A stretch of DNA of 64,000 nt, taken from contig CAZBNG010000002.1 in the NCBI GenBank assembly GCA_964493095.1, forward strand, positions 1 through 64,000. The letters are read 5' to 3'. The translations under genes and the position numbers were made by a program. Positions 1-7,812 of this stretch are shown piece after piece; position 1 is the first letter of the stretch; every line of letters begins with the position of its first letter. The notes under the pieces are model-generated. The model worked only from the letters and a program-made list of their open reading frames with translations, was not told the origin of the DNA and did no database searches. This DNA comes from CAYXSX01 sp964493095. GTDB lineage: Bacteria; Pseudomonadota; Alphaproteobacteria; Micavibrionales; Micavibrionaceae.

Positions 1-149
1 TCTTCCAGCGACACATAGGGCTTATCGGAAAATACAGCCTGTGTGAGCGTGGTTTTGCCCGATTGACGCGGTCCGGTCACGACCACAGCCGGATAGCTCT
101 TCGCCAGCTTTTTTAATATTTTCTCTGCGTTACGGGGAATAAAGCTCAT
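1..149 (-). CDS. ATP-binding protein, DUF4143-type AAA family, 5' fragment
   Basis: The first 49 residues of a protein that runs off the left edge. The N-terminus reads like the AAA/DUF4143 family: a short lead, then the P-loop GPRQSGKTTL, then SDKPYVSLED, which matches the family pattern in which the strand after Walker A ends in LED. Family members are cytoplasmic ATPases, often mobile and often toxin-antitoxin-like or of unknown role. The start is the ATG at 147-149, behind a promoter-like TTGACA-17-TAAATT that overlaps a 12-bp inverted repeat. Only the P-loop region is visible, so the C-terminal domain is inferred. Confidence 0.75.
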   Translation of the reverse strand, partial: MSFIPRNAEKILKKLAKSYPAVVVTGPRQSGKTTLTQAVFSDKPYVSLE

Positions 150-155
150 AGGGAT

Positions 156-205
156 AATTTACCGTCATTAGTACAAATTGTCAATTCAATTTACAATTTG
201 TACTA
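156..205 (-). promoter_or_regulatory. Promoter with overlapping palindromic operator
   Basis: On the minus strand TTGACA (179-184) and TAAATT (156-161) are spaced by 17 bp in front of the ATPase start. A perfect 12-bp inverted repeat, TAGTACAAATTG at 169-180 and its complement at 194-205, covers the -35 box and the stop codon of the upstream dioxygenase gene. This fits an operator that represses the ATPase gene. It is a weaker candidate for a terminator because no T tract follows it. Confidence 0.5.
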
Positions 206-775
206 TTTGAGGATGACTTTACGAAACGTCAGAGATATCCGCCGTCCGCGCTCAATTTTAAAGCCATCGATCACATCTGATTTTCGCGCCGGGATGGCAT
301 GTGTCCACTCATACCTTGCCGGGCCGGAGAGGATAATCAGGCTACGCGGCTCCAGATAGAGGTCGTACTTTTCCTGCCCGTTTGTAAATTGCATGATTGC
401 ACCCGATCCAAGGCTTAAGGATACTATTGTATCATCGAAACACGGCACGCAATCCACATGCGCGGAAATACCCTGCCCGGGCAGGTACTCGTTCACGATA
501 GCCTGGTCAGGTTTAAAAGGGAGATTCTGCACGACCGGCTTCATCCAGTCAGGCAAAGGCCCCAGAAAAGAATCCGCCGTTACTGCTCGCGCTTTGTAAT
601 CATATTTGTATCCGTAATGCTGAACCCGGCGTTTGAGGTCATTCAGCCAAGGCTGGCCTTCAATAGCCTCGATCAAAGCATGCTCTTCGTCTGCTGTGAT
701 ATAATCAGGCAAGTACTGAAGGCCGGGAATATCCGGCGCATCTGGCGCAGGGATATCGAATAGTAGACCCGTCAT
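203..775 (-). CDS. AlkB-like 2-oxoglutarate/Fe(II) dioxygenase
   Basis: A 190-aa protein with the AlkB-family double-stranded beta-helix layout. It has NEYLPGQGISAHVD (the HxD iron ligands), a distal His in WTHAIPAR, and the C-terminal RRISLTFR that normally binds 2-oxoglutarate. Relatives remove alkyl groups from nucleic acid bases or modify RNA or protein in the cytoplasm. The ATG at 773-775 overlaps the stop of the DUF488 gene (ATGA), so I prefer it to the upstream start of the open frame. The two genes are probably translationally coupled. The substrate cannot be told from sequence. Confidence 0.85.
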   Translation of the reverse strand: MTGLLFDIPAPDAPDIPGLQYLPDYITADEEHALIEAIEGQPWLNDLKRRVQHYGYKYDYKARAVTADSFLGPLPDWMKPVVQNLPFKPDQAIVNEYLPGQGISAHVDCVPCFDDTIVSLSLGSGAIMQFTNGQEKYDLYLEPRSLIILSGPARYEWTHAIPARKSDVIDGFKIERGRRISLTFRKVILK

Positions 776-1221
776 AAATGTACGATCTCTACAGGCTGTT
801 TCCACTCGCGTTGGAGATATTCAGCCAGCAAACGGCGGTGGCATTGATGCTCTGCTTTGCAGGCACACAGGAAACATGATTGATCTACTTCCTCGGGTGA
901 AAGAACATTGGCAATATTTCGGTGATTAATGAGATTAATGTACTGATCCTCGTATTCGCCCCAGCTTATCTGGTTATTTTTGAATGGCTTTAGAATGTCA
1001 TCCGAAGGTGCCAGTTCTTGGCGGTATTCGTAATTAATGCCGCTGATTTCTTTCAAAAAATATGGCAGATCTTTTTTCTTCGCAAAACCAGCAAGCTGCG
1101 AACTCGCCCACAGGCGTGTGTCGATAACCTTTCTCACGCCCGCACCGCGCAACCGTTCAAAAAAATGTTCCGCGCTGGAGCCTGTAAAGCCGATGGTGAA
1201 AATGGTAACTGTGTCGCTCAT
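772..1221 (-). CDS. DUF488 family protein
   Basis: A 149-aa protein with the DUF488 hallmarks: TIGFTGSSAEHFFERL at the N-terminus, then VIDTRLW, and a C-terminal Cys/His cluster CFLCACKAEHQCHR followed by LLAEYL. DUF488 proteins are small cytoplasmic proteins of unknown biochemical role. They are common beside DNA repair genes and on mobile elements. The gene lies second to last in a minus-strand cluster and overlaps the AlkB-like gene by 4 bp, so the two probably act together. Confidence 0.85.
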   Translation of the reverse strand: MSDTVTIFTIGFTGSSAEHFFERLRGAGVRKVIDTRLWASSQLAGFAKKKDLPYFLKEISGINYEYRQELAPSDDILKPFKNNQISWGEYEDQYINLINHRNIANVLSPEEVDQSCFLCACKAEHQCHRRLLAEYLQREWKQPVEIVHL

Positions 1222-1238
1222 CGTAGAAAGATACGCTG

Positions 1239-1409
1239 TTACTGGTTGTATAACAATCTCCAGTCTTCATCCGTCACAGCATGACGGCAACGATGGTCGG
1301 AGAATTTCTCTCCGTCCATGCGCTCCGTGCGGTAACCGTTCACCTTCCAGGGCTTGCATAATTTGCAGCCGCCCCGGCGGTTGCGCGGTCTCTTGCGTTT
1401 GTGGTGCAT
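1239..1409 (-). CDS. Small basic CxxC protein (56 aa)
   Basis: A short reading frame starting at the ATG at 1407-1409 and preceded by a strong AGGAGG (1415-1420 on the plus strand, read in reverse) six bases upstream. The product is very basic at its N-terminus (MHHKRKRPRNRR) and then has GGCKLCKPWKVNG, a CxxC pair that could bind a metal, and ends DWRLLYNQ. It fits exactly between the DUF488 gene (17 bp away) and the next small gene (9 bp away), which supports it as a real operon member. Function unknown; a nucleic-acid-binding role is only a guess from charge. Confidence 0.7.
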   Translation of the reverse strand: MHHKRKRPRNRRGGCKLCKPWKVNGYRTERMDGEKFSDHRCRHAVTDEDWRLLYNQ

Positions 1410-1418
1410 GATTGCCTC

Positions 1419-1646
1419 CTACCAGTAATATTCATGCGGTTTACGGTTGCCGAGCGGCCACGCGATATTGTCCGGATCATCGCCCTTTAATATGCGGTGA
1501 CACAGTCTCGCGTTTTTGCGGCGTTTCGGCCGGTTCATAAACTGGCTCACCCACCAGCCGGGGGTGGATGCCGTTGTTTCGTGCCCGTCGCGGAAAGTTT
1601 TACCCTTCCAGAGTTCGTACGGATCACGTCTGTAAGTGCGTGCCAT
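1419..1646 (-). CDS. Small hypothetical protein (75 aa)
   Basis: First gene of the minus-strand cluster that ends in the AlkB-like and ATPase genes. The ATG has AGGAG eight bases upstream. The product is basic and Trp-rich (ARTYRRDPYELWKGKTFRDG, GWWVSQFMNRPKRRKNARLC). I recognise no domain. An inverted repeat, CTAAGT at 1657-1662 and ACTTAG at 1671-1676, sits over the ribosome-binding region and could be regulatory. Confidence 0.65.
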   Translation of the reverse strand: MARTYRRDPYELWKGKTFRDGHETTASTPGWWVSQFMNRPKRRKNARLCHRILKGDDPDNIAWPLGNRKPHEYYW

Positions 1647-1838
1647 TGTTTTTCTCCTAAGTTGGTTAACACTTAGAAGAGCGCGCCTTTTCTGGGGGAA
1701 TGGTGGAAATTCCGGACAAACGAAAAAAGCCGGAGAACAGATTTTGCTCCCGGTTTGGTTTGAATCAGATTGTTTAAAATAAAATTGCCAGTTAAATTCA
1801 GGTTACCGCAAACCGAATATTTGTTCAAGAAAAGTAAT

Positions 1839-3059
1839 ATGGCACGCAGTCAAATTAAAAGAGAGGCTTTATATGATCTGGTCTGGGAAAAGCCCATGGT
1901 CAAAGTGGCGGAACAATTCGGCCTGTCAGACCGGGGCATGGCCAAGCTTTGCGATCGCCATGATATTCCGGTTCCTCCACGTGGATACTGGGCGAGGAAG
2001 CAGGCCGGACAAAAAATGAGAAAGCCCGCCCTGAAGAAACGACCCGATAATATGGGCGACACCATTCTCATTTACGGGAGCGAACAATTGCCGGAAGAAA
2101 TTCAAAAACTGGTCAAATCAGCCAGGCAAAAAATTTCTCCAACGCCGGTTGAAGAAACCCATGATCCTTTGTCTCTTGATGATCTGCATCCTGCCGTAAA
2201 AGCCACTGCCAAATCCCTGAGGAATGCAAAACCGGATAAAGAGGGTGCTGTAAAAGCCGAGCTGAAATCGCACTGCGGCGTCAATGTCGGAAAAGAGAGC
2301 TCAGAAAGAGCCATCCTTATTCTGCACCGGCTGGCACAGGCGCTGGATCAACAGAATCTGCGCCTGCAGCCTGCAGGTCAAAACATGAAAGTTGCAAATG
2401 GACAGGACGAGGTCTGCGTTACTTTTAAAGAACATATCCGCCGTCAAAAACATGTCCCGACAGAAGAAGAGAAGGAAAAAGAACGCGAGCTTGAAAGAAA
2501 ACATCAGGAAAAAGTCAGAAGAAACAATGGTTTTGACCTGTGGTTTATGGATCGTGAACGGGCTTATCCGGAATATGATTATATCCGTACGGGTGAATTT
2601 GGCATAGAACTCCAGAACGGCTGGGTTCAGGGCGCGCGAAAAACATGGAATGACGGCAAAACGCAGCGGCTTGAAAGAATGGCCGATGATATTGCTCTCG
2701 GTATTGTCGCCTATCTCGAAGGTCTGAAGTTACACCGAGAAGAACGGGAGCAAAGAGAAAGAAATTATCAGGAGGCCGCGCGCAGACGGGAAATACAGCG
2801 GCGCTGGAATGAACGCGAAGACCGGCGCCTGGAATTCGCAAAGAACCTGTCGGATACGATTCAGAAAATTAACGAGCTTGAGCGGCTGCTTGAAACCATG
2901 AATGACAGCAAAGAGGAAACGCCGGAAATTACACGCATGAAAACCTGGATAAGCGGTAAGATCTGTGAGCTTCAGGATAAACTAGACCATTCAAACGTAT
3001 CGGCTGCCTTGAGCACCAACAATCTTTTCCCGGAAATTGATGAAATGTCGGATAAGTAG
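1839..3059 (+). CDS. Hypothetical HTH-containing coiled-coil protein
   Basis: A 406-aa protein of a family that recurs as a hypothetical in bacteria. The N-terminus has a helix-turn-helix-like stretch (LYDLVWEKPMVKVAEQFGLS) followed by CDRHDIPVPPRGYWARKQAG. A long charged region rich in Arg, Lys and Glu follows (roughly residues 205-235 and 300-375), likely coiled coil. I chose the ATG at 1839 because the open frame before it starts only at TTG and lacks a ribosome-binding site. It lies alone between the minus-strand cluster and the defence operon. No enzymatic motif is visible. Confidence 0.7.
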   Translation: MARSQIKREALYDLVWEKPMVKVAEQFGLSDRGMAKLCDRHDIPVPPRGYWARKQAGQKMRKPALKKRPDNMGDTILIYGSEQLPEEIQKLVKSARQKISPTPVEETHDPLSLDDLHPAVKATAKSLRNAKPDKEGAVKAELKSHCGVNVGKESSERAILILHRLAQALDQQNLRLQPAGQNMKVANGQDEVCVTFKEHIRRQKHVPTEEEKEKERELERKHQEKVRRNNGFDLWFMDRERAYPEYDYIRTGEFGIELQNGWVQGARKTWNDGKTQRLERMADDIALGIVAYLEGLKLHREEREQRERNYQEAARRREIQRRWNEREDRRLEFAKNLSDTIQKINELERLLETMNDSKEETPEITRMKTWISGKICELQDKLDHSNVSAALSTNNLFPEIDEMSDK

Positions 3060-3157
3060 AAGAGAGCAATTTTGTAGATATCTCAACTTCTTACCTTGCT
3101 CCTTCATGCCACTTCCTTTATTTTCTCAAACATAACCTTTTTATCCGAAGGATTACG

Positions 3158-3346
3158 ATGACGGACGAGCCGGACATTATGACGATCCGTGAGGTGGCGG
3201 AATATCTGCGCCTGACGGAGAAAACGACATATCGCTTTGCGCTGGAAGGAAAAATTCCAGGGTTTAAAGTCGGTGCCGCTTGGCGTTTCCGACGCGAGGA
3301 TATTGTGGACTGGACTATCCAGCAAAGCAGAAGGAATGTAGCCTGA
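3158..3346 (+). CDS. Excisionase-type helix-turn-helix protein
   Basis: A 62-aa protein with the helix_turn_helix_17 pattern: IMTIREVAEYLRLTEKTTYR, then GKIPGFKVGAAWRFRREDI. Such proteins bind DNA as excisionases or small regulators. GAAGGA lies upstream of the ATG. Its stop overlaps the ATG of the ATPase gene (TGATG at 3344-3348), so the two are translationally coupled. A regulator of the operon it opens is the most likely role; an excisionase for element A is also possible, though A has two better-placed candidates. Confidence 0.8.
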   Translation: MTDEPDIMTIREVAEYLRLTEKTTYRFALEGKIPGFKVGAAWRFRREDIVDWTIQQSRRNVA

Positions 3347-5709
3347 TGATGTTACAGAAAATCAATATAATTGAAAGACTGGGGAAGTTTCAAAGTTGCA
3401 GCGCAAATGATCCCTCCTGTCATTTCGAGCAATCAACGGTTATTTTTGCGCCAAATGGCCACGGGAAAACTACGTTAACAGATATAATTCGCTCTCTATC
3501 AGAAAGAAATCCTGATTACATTATTGGTAGAAAGCGCCTGGGAGAAACAGTTTCGCCAAAAGTCAGCGTCAGCATCAGTGGCCAGACCTATAACTTTGAA
3601 AACGAGACTTGGGGGAATACGCTACCTTCAGCCCACATTCATATTTTTGATCCTGTTTATATTGCAGAAAATCTATTTTCACAGACAGTTACAGATCAGC
3701 ACCAGACTAAACTCAGCAGAATTATTCTGGGGCACCAAGGGGTAAAACTGGCGAACGATCTGGAAGAGAAAAAACAGCAGAAAACTAACAAAGACACAGA
3801 GTTAAAGCAGAAAAAACAGGCTTATACTCGAAACCAACCCATGCTGAATGGACAGGCTGTAGATGTCGACCGCTATTTACAAATAGCGGAGGGGCACTCA
3901 TCCGAAGATATTGAAAACCAGATTCAGACCGCAACTGCAGAAATTCAAAATTTCCAAAATCTGCAGGAGATACAATCGTTACCGTTAGCGACCAAAATAG
4001 ATTTTACGGCCCCTGATCTTGACGCCTTGAAAAACGCATATAACGAAAATATTGATGCCTCACATGAAGAAGCAAAGAAACGCTTTGATGAACATATTCA
4101 AAACCATCATGCCAAACCCGCAAACAGTGCGCACTTTATCAAGCAAGGTTTGGAACAGATAAAAGACGATGCCTGCCCCCTCTGTAGTCAGTCGCTGACA
4201 GGAAGTGACGTGGCCGCACTTCTTGATGCCTACAGGTCATGCTTTGATGGCCTGTATGACGATTTTATTACCACGCTCAAACAGGCCGGAGACCTTTTCC
4301 GCAACTGGAATATGGAAGCTCGGATCAATGAGCTGGGAACCGAATATCTGGCTTCGAAAGACCGCATTGAACCGTGGGAAAAACACATTGGTGAAATTTC
4401 TTATCCTGATATACCGCAACTTATAGCCGCCGCAAAAACGGAGCTGGAAACGGAATACAAACAAATTACAGCAGAGCTGTTACAGAAAGAGCAAAATCCA
4501 CGCTCGAAAATTAATGAGACACTCTTTGACGCATTTATTGAAAAGATCAAGGCCATTACAGGTGCCGTAACATCCTACAATCAGGCGATTGATGACATGG
4601 CTCCTGAAATCGCAGCCCTAAGAGATGGTTTGGATACTGCGGATTTAGATACTCTCCAGCTAAGGCTGGAAGAATTGAACCTCATCAAAAGGCGCCTCAC
4701 CGCAGGTGAGGAAGCATTCTGTGCAGAATACCAGGCTCTGAAAGCAGAAGCGGAGCAGTTGGCACAAGATGTTGAAACCTTAACAACGCAATTGGATCAG
4801 CACGCCAAATCCATTCTTGGTGATGACGCCAGTCCTCTCTTTGAATCCGATATAAACCAGGTTCTTGAAGATCTCGGTGCAGAATTCCGCATCAGAAAAC
4901 TGGAAATCAAAATGGATGGCCGCAAGAAAACAGCATCCCAGACGATTTTTGCCCTTGAGATTCTTGGACATGCTGTAAAGCTAAATGCGGCTAATCAAAA
5001 TCAAACCGGCCAGCCCAATTTTAAAAACACCCTCAGCGAAGGCGATAAAGGAACACTGGCGTTTGCCCTGTTTTTAACCTCTTTAAAAAACGATCCTTCT
5101 TTATCCAATGCGCTTGTCGTTTTCGATGACCCACTTTCCAGCATGGACGAGCACAGACGTTACAACACATGCAAAAAACTGGCCGAACTTTCCCAGCAAT
5201 GCGCACAGGTTATCACCCTATCGCATAACAGGCACTTTGTTCTCCAGATGGAAGAAGTTTACAAAAAGAAAAACCTGACATCCCCCCGCTTTATCAAAAT
5301 CCAGCGCAAAGCGACGAAGGACAGCGAGATTGTGGCTCTTGATATCGAAGAAGAAAGAAAAGAGCAGCATCACAAAAACATTGATGATTTGAACACATAT
5401 CTGACATCAGATCATAAGACCACCGCTGATATCCAGGACATGATCCGTGAAACGTTGGAAGTACATCTGAAATTCAAATTTTATCTGTCGCTAAAAGGCA
5501 GAGGCCTTATTGGTCTTGGAACAATCGCAGACACTCTGCAAGAACTTAGAAAAATCACAGACACACAATGTTCCCAAATTAAAGAACTGGCCGGGCTGTC
5601 TAATGACGCTCACCACGGGAATGTTCCCGTGCCGGTTTCGGCAACATTATCCCGGGATGAAATTTTGCCGGAGGTAAGAGATACGCTGGCACTATTGGAG
5701 CAGATTTAA
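3346..5709 (+). CDS. AAA_13 ATPase with CxxC hook, PrrC/RloC-like
   Basis: A 787-aa ABC/SMC-like ATPase. Walker A is PNGHGKTT at residues 36-43, a zinc-hook-like CPLC lies at 277-280 amid coiled coil, LSEGDKGTLAF is the signature-like region, and Walker B is VVFDDPLSSMD near 591-601. The C-terminal part has an RxxxE (R701, E705) and a distal HH at 756-757. That recalls the Arg-Glu-His triad of PrrC/RloC anticodon nucleases, although the E-to-H spacing is wider than in PrrC. RloC proteins can accompany restriction systems, and here the gene leads a type III operon. An abortive tRNA-cleaving guard is therefore plausible but unproven. The start at 3346 overlaps the HTH gene stop. Confidence 0.8.
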   Translation: MMLQKINIIERLGKFQSCSANDPSCHFEQSTVIFAPNGHGKTTLTDIIRSLSERNPDYIIGRKRLGETVSPKVSVSISGQTYNFENETWGNTLPSAHIHIFDPVYIAENLFSQTVTDQHQTKLSRIILGHQGVKLANDLEEKKQQKTNKDTELKQKKQAYTRNQPMLNGQAVDVDRYLQIAEGHSSEDIENQIQTATAEIQNFQNLQEIQSLPLATKIDFTAPDLDALKNAYNENIDASHEEAKKRFDEHIQNHHAKPANSAHFIKQGLEQIKDDACPLCSQSLTGSDVAALLDAYRSCFDGLYDDFITTLKQAGDLFRNWNMEARINELGTEYLASKDRIEPWEKHIGEISYPDIPQLIAAAKTELETEYKQITAELLQKEQNPRSKINETLFDAFIEKIKAITGAVTSYNQAIDDMAPEIAALRDGLDTADLDTLQLRLEELNLIKRRLTAGEEAFCAEYQALKAEAEQLAQDVETLTTQLDQHAKSILGDDASPLFESDINQVLEDLGAEFRIRKLEIKMDGRKKTASQTIFALEILGHAVKLNAANQNQTGQPNFKNTLSEGDKGTLAFALFLTSLKNDPSLSNALVVFDDPLSSMDEHRRYNTCKKLAELSQQCAQVITLSHNRHFVLQMEEVYKKKNLTSPRFIKIQRKATKDSEIVALDIEEERKEQHHKNIDDLNTYLTSDHKTTADIQDMIRETLEVHLKFKFYLSLKGRGLIGLGTIADTLQELRKITDTQCSQIKELAGLSNDAHHGNVPVPVSATLSRDEILPEVRDTLALLEQI

Positions 5710-5711
5710 AT

Positions 5712-6290
5712 ATGGATAGCGCAACAGATTTTATAACACAAAGCATGGATATCATTGCATCCTATGGAGCGGAGAACATTATCGCCGCCATGGCCATGCT
5801 TGTGGCGTTGTTCACCGGAATTTTTACCGCCTACCAAGCATTTCTGACACGCAAGCATAACCGCCTTTCAGTCAAACCAGGCGTTACCACTTGGATAAAC
5901 GAAGATAATGCCGGTGGTTATTATATCGTTCGTTGCGATGTCAAAAACAATGGAATTGGCCCGGCTATCATCAGGGATTATTCAGTCTTTTACGAAGGTC
6001 ACAAAATCGGCAGTAATGAAAATCGAAAAGCACTCGAAGCAGCGATTGAAGAAAAAATAGACGCACAAGGCGGCATTATCAGAAAAAGCGTTGCCGTTTT
6101 TGGCAAGGATTACCCTTTTCCAGCCGGAGCAGAACACACTCTATTGGAGATACAAATCCCCACAGACATGCAGTTTGATAAAAAACCGTATCAAGATTTC
6201 GTCGATAAATTTGATGCCAATTTCACCTATGAATGCATGTACGGCAAAACTTTTACGCACAGTACAAAAGACAACAAGGATAAGAATTAA
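5712..6290 (+). CDS. Membrane-anchored hypothetical protein in defence operon
   Basis: A 192-aa protein with one clear membrane segment near residues 19-41 (NIIAAMAMLVALFTGIFTAY) followed by a soluble domain of likely beta structure (YYIVRCDVKNNGIGPAIIRD). It begins 2 bp after the ATPase stop and ends in TAATG shared with the methylase start, so it belongs to the same operon. The positive residues after the segment (TRKHNR) suggest that the C-terminal domain is cytoplasmic. I do not recognise the family. Similar small one-pass proteins are seen in defence loci, but the role is unknown. Confidence 0.75.
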   Translation: MDSATDFITQSMDIIASYGAENIIAAMAMLVALFTGIFTAYQAFLTRKHNRLSVKPGVTTWINEDNAGGYYIVRCDVKNNGIGPAIIRDYSVFYEGHKIGSNENRKALEAAIEEKIDAQGGIIRKSVAVFGKDYPFPAGAEHTLLEIQIPTDMQFDKKPYQDFVDKFDANFTYECMYGKTFTHSTKDNKDKN

Positions 6291-7810
6291 TGCCCATATT
6301 ACACTGGCTGAATAGAGAGGAGAGTATCAAGGAAACGGCGCGGGTGCCGTATCGTCTGCTCAAGGCCGATCCGAAATTGTCTTATGGTGATGAAACATCC
6401 GAAAACATGTTGATCCAGGGGGATAATCTGGATGCACTCAAAGCCTTGCTCCCCTATTACGCCGGAAAGGTGAAATGCATTTATATTGATCCGCCCTATA
6501 ATACCAAAAGCGCGTTCGAACATTATGATGACAATCTGGAGCATATGACATGGCTTAACATGATATATCCGCGTCTTGAGCTATTACGCGATTTATTGGC
6601 AGAGGATGGCTCTATTTGGGTTTCTGTAGATGATTCAGAGGCTCACTATTTAAAAGTTATCATGGACGAAATTTTTGGAAGAATGAATTTCATTGCTTCT
6701 AACGTCTGGCAAAAACGTTATTCAAGAGAGAATAGAGAGGCCATTGGAGATGTACATGAATATATTTTTGTGTACGCGAAATCACCTCCTATTTTTAAAC
6801 GCAACAGAAATAAGGTTCCCTTAACAGAACAGCAGGCCAAAGTTTACAAAAACCCAAACAACGATCCTAAAGGGCGTTGGCGTACAATACCTATGACAGC
6901 CCAAGCCGGGCATGCAACGCCTGAACAATTTTATCCCGTCACAACACCTACAGGAAAAGTCCATTATCCATCAGAAGGAAGGTGCTGGGCGTTTGCAAAG
7001 GCAACTTATGAGAAATTACTTGAAGAAGGCAGGATATACTTTGGGAAAGATGGAAATGGGCAACCTAATACCATTCGCTATCTCTCAGAAGTCGAGGGGA
7101 TTACTCCTTGGACGTGGTGGCCTAGCGATGAAGTAGGACACACCGATGAATCAAAAAAGGAAATTCATTCAATATTTGGCAAAAAAGAAGCATTTGATAC
7201 GCCAAAACCAGAAAGGCTAATTGAACGAATTCTTCACATTGCCACCAACGAAAATGATCTCGTTCTCGATTCTTTTCTGGGTTCCGGCACGACAGCGGCT
7301 GTCGCGCATAAAATGAACCGCCGTTATATCGGCATTGAAATGGGGGAACATGCCAAGACGCATTGCGCCGCGCGTCTGCAAAAAGTGATAGACGGGGAAC
7401 AGGGCGGCATATCCAAGGATGTGAATTGGAACGGCGGCGGCGGTTTTCGTTTTTATCATCTGGGTGAGGCCATTTTTGATGAGGACGGGCACATCAATCC
7501 CGACATCAAATTCCCCCATCTGGCGGCACATATCTGGTTCTCCGAAACCCGCACGCCTTATACGGGCAAGGGTGACAGCTCGTTACTTGGCGTTCATAAC
7601 GGTGTGGCCTATTACCTGCTTTACAATGGAATTCTCGGTGACAAACGCCCAGACGGCGGTAATGTTCTCACCAGCAAAATTCTCGATAATCTGCCGGATC
7701 ATACCGGCTCCAAAGTCATTTACGGTGAAACCAGCCGCCTCGGCCCCGCTCGCTTGGCCGAGAGCCAAATTACCTTCAAACAAACACCCTACGATATAAA
7801 GGCAAGATAG
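6290..7810 (+). CDS. mod: Type III restriction-modification methyltransferase (Mod)
   Basis: A 506-aa N6-adenine methyltransferase of the beta class. The catalytic DPPYN starts at residue 67 and the SAM-binding DSFLGSGTT follows at about 327, the order expected for Mod. The middle (residues about 105-310) is the target-recognition region. By eye it is clearly more AT-rich than the flanks, as if exchanged horizontally. Mod recognises the site and methylates one strand; with Res it cuts unmodified DNA. The gene starts in the TAATG of its upstream neighbour and Res begins 2 bp after its stop. Confidence 0.9.
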   Translation: MPILHWLNREESIKETARVPYRLLKADPKLSYGDETSENMLIQGDNLDALKALLPYYAGKVKCIYIDPPYNTKSAFEHYDDNLEHMTWLNMIYPRLELLRDLLAEDGSIWVSVDDSEAHYLKVIMDEIFGRMNFIASNVWQKRYSRENREAIGDVHEYIFVYAKSPPIFKRNRNKVPLTEQQAKVYKNPNNDPKGRWRTIPMTAQAGHATPEQFYPVTTPTGKVHYPSEGRCWAFAKATYEKLLEEGRIYFGKDGNGQPNTIRYLSEVEGITPWTWWPSDEVGHTDESKKEIHSIFGKKEAFDTPKPERLIERILHIATNENDLVLDSFLGSGTTAAVAHKMNRRYIGIEMGEHAKTHCAARLQKVIDGEQGGISKDVNWNGGGGFRFYHLGEAIFDEDGHINPDIKFPHLAAHIWFSETRTPYTGKGDSSLLGVHNGVAYYLLYNGILGDKRPDGGNVLTSKILDNLPDHTGSKVIYGETSRLGPARLAESQITFKQTPYDIKAR

Positions 7811-7812
7811 GT

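Noticed and set aside
203..805. Upstream start (805) for the AlkB-like gene
   Set aside because: The extra 10 residues lie inside the DUF488 gene. The ATG at 775 overlaps that gene's stop and starts the family-like sequence.
3280..3345. Upstream start for the AAA_13 ATPase
   Set aside because: The 22 extra codons overlap the HTH gene and lack a ribosome site; the TGATG at 3344-3348 is a better coupled start.
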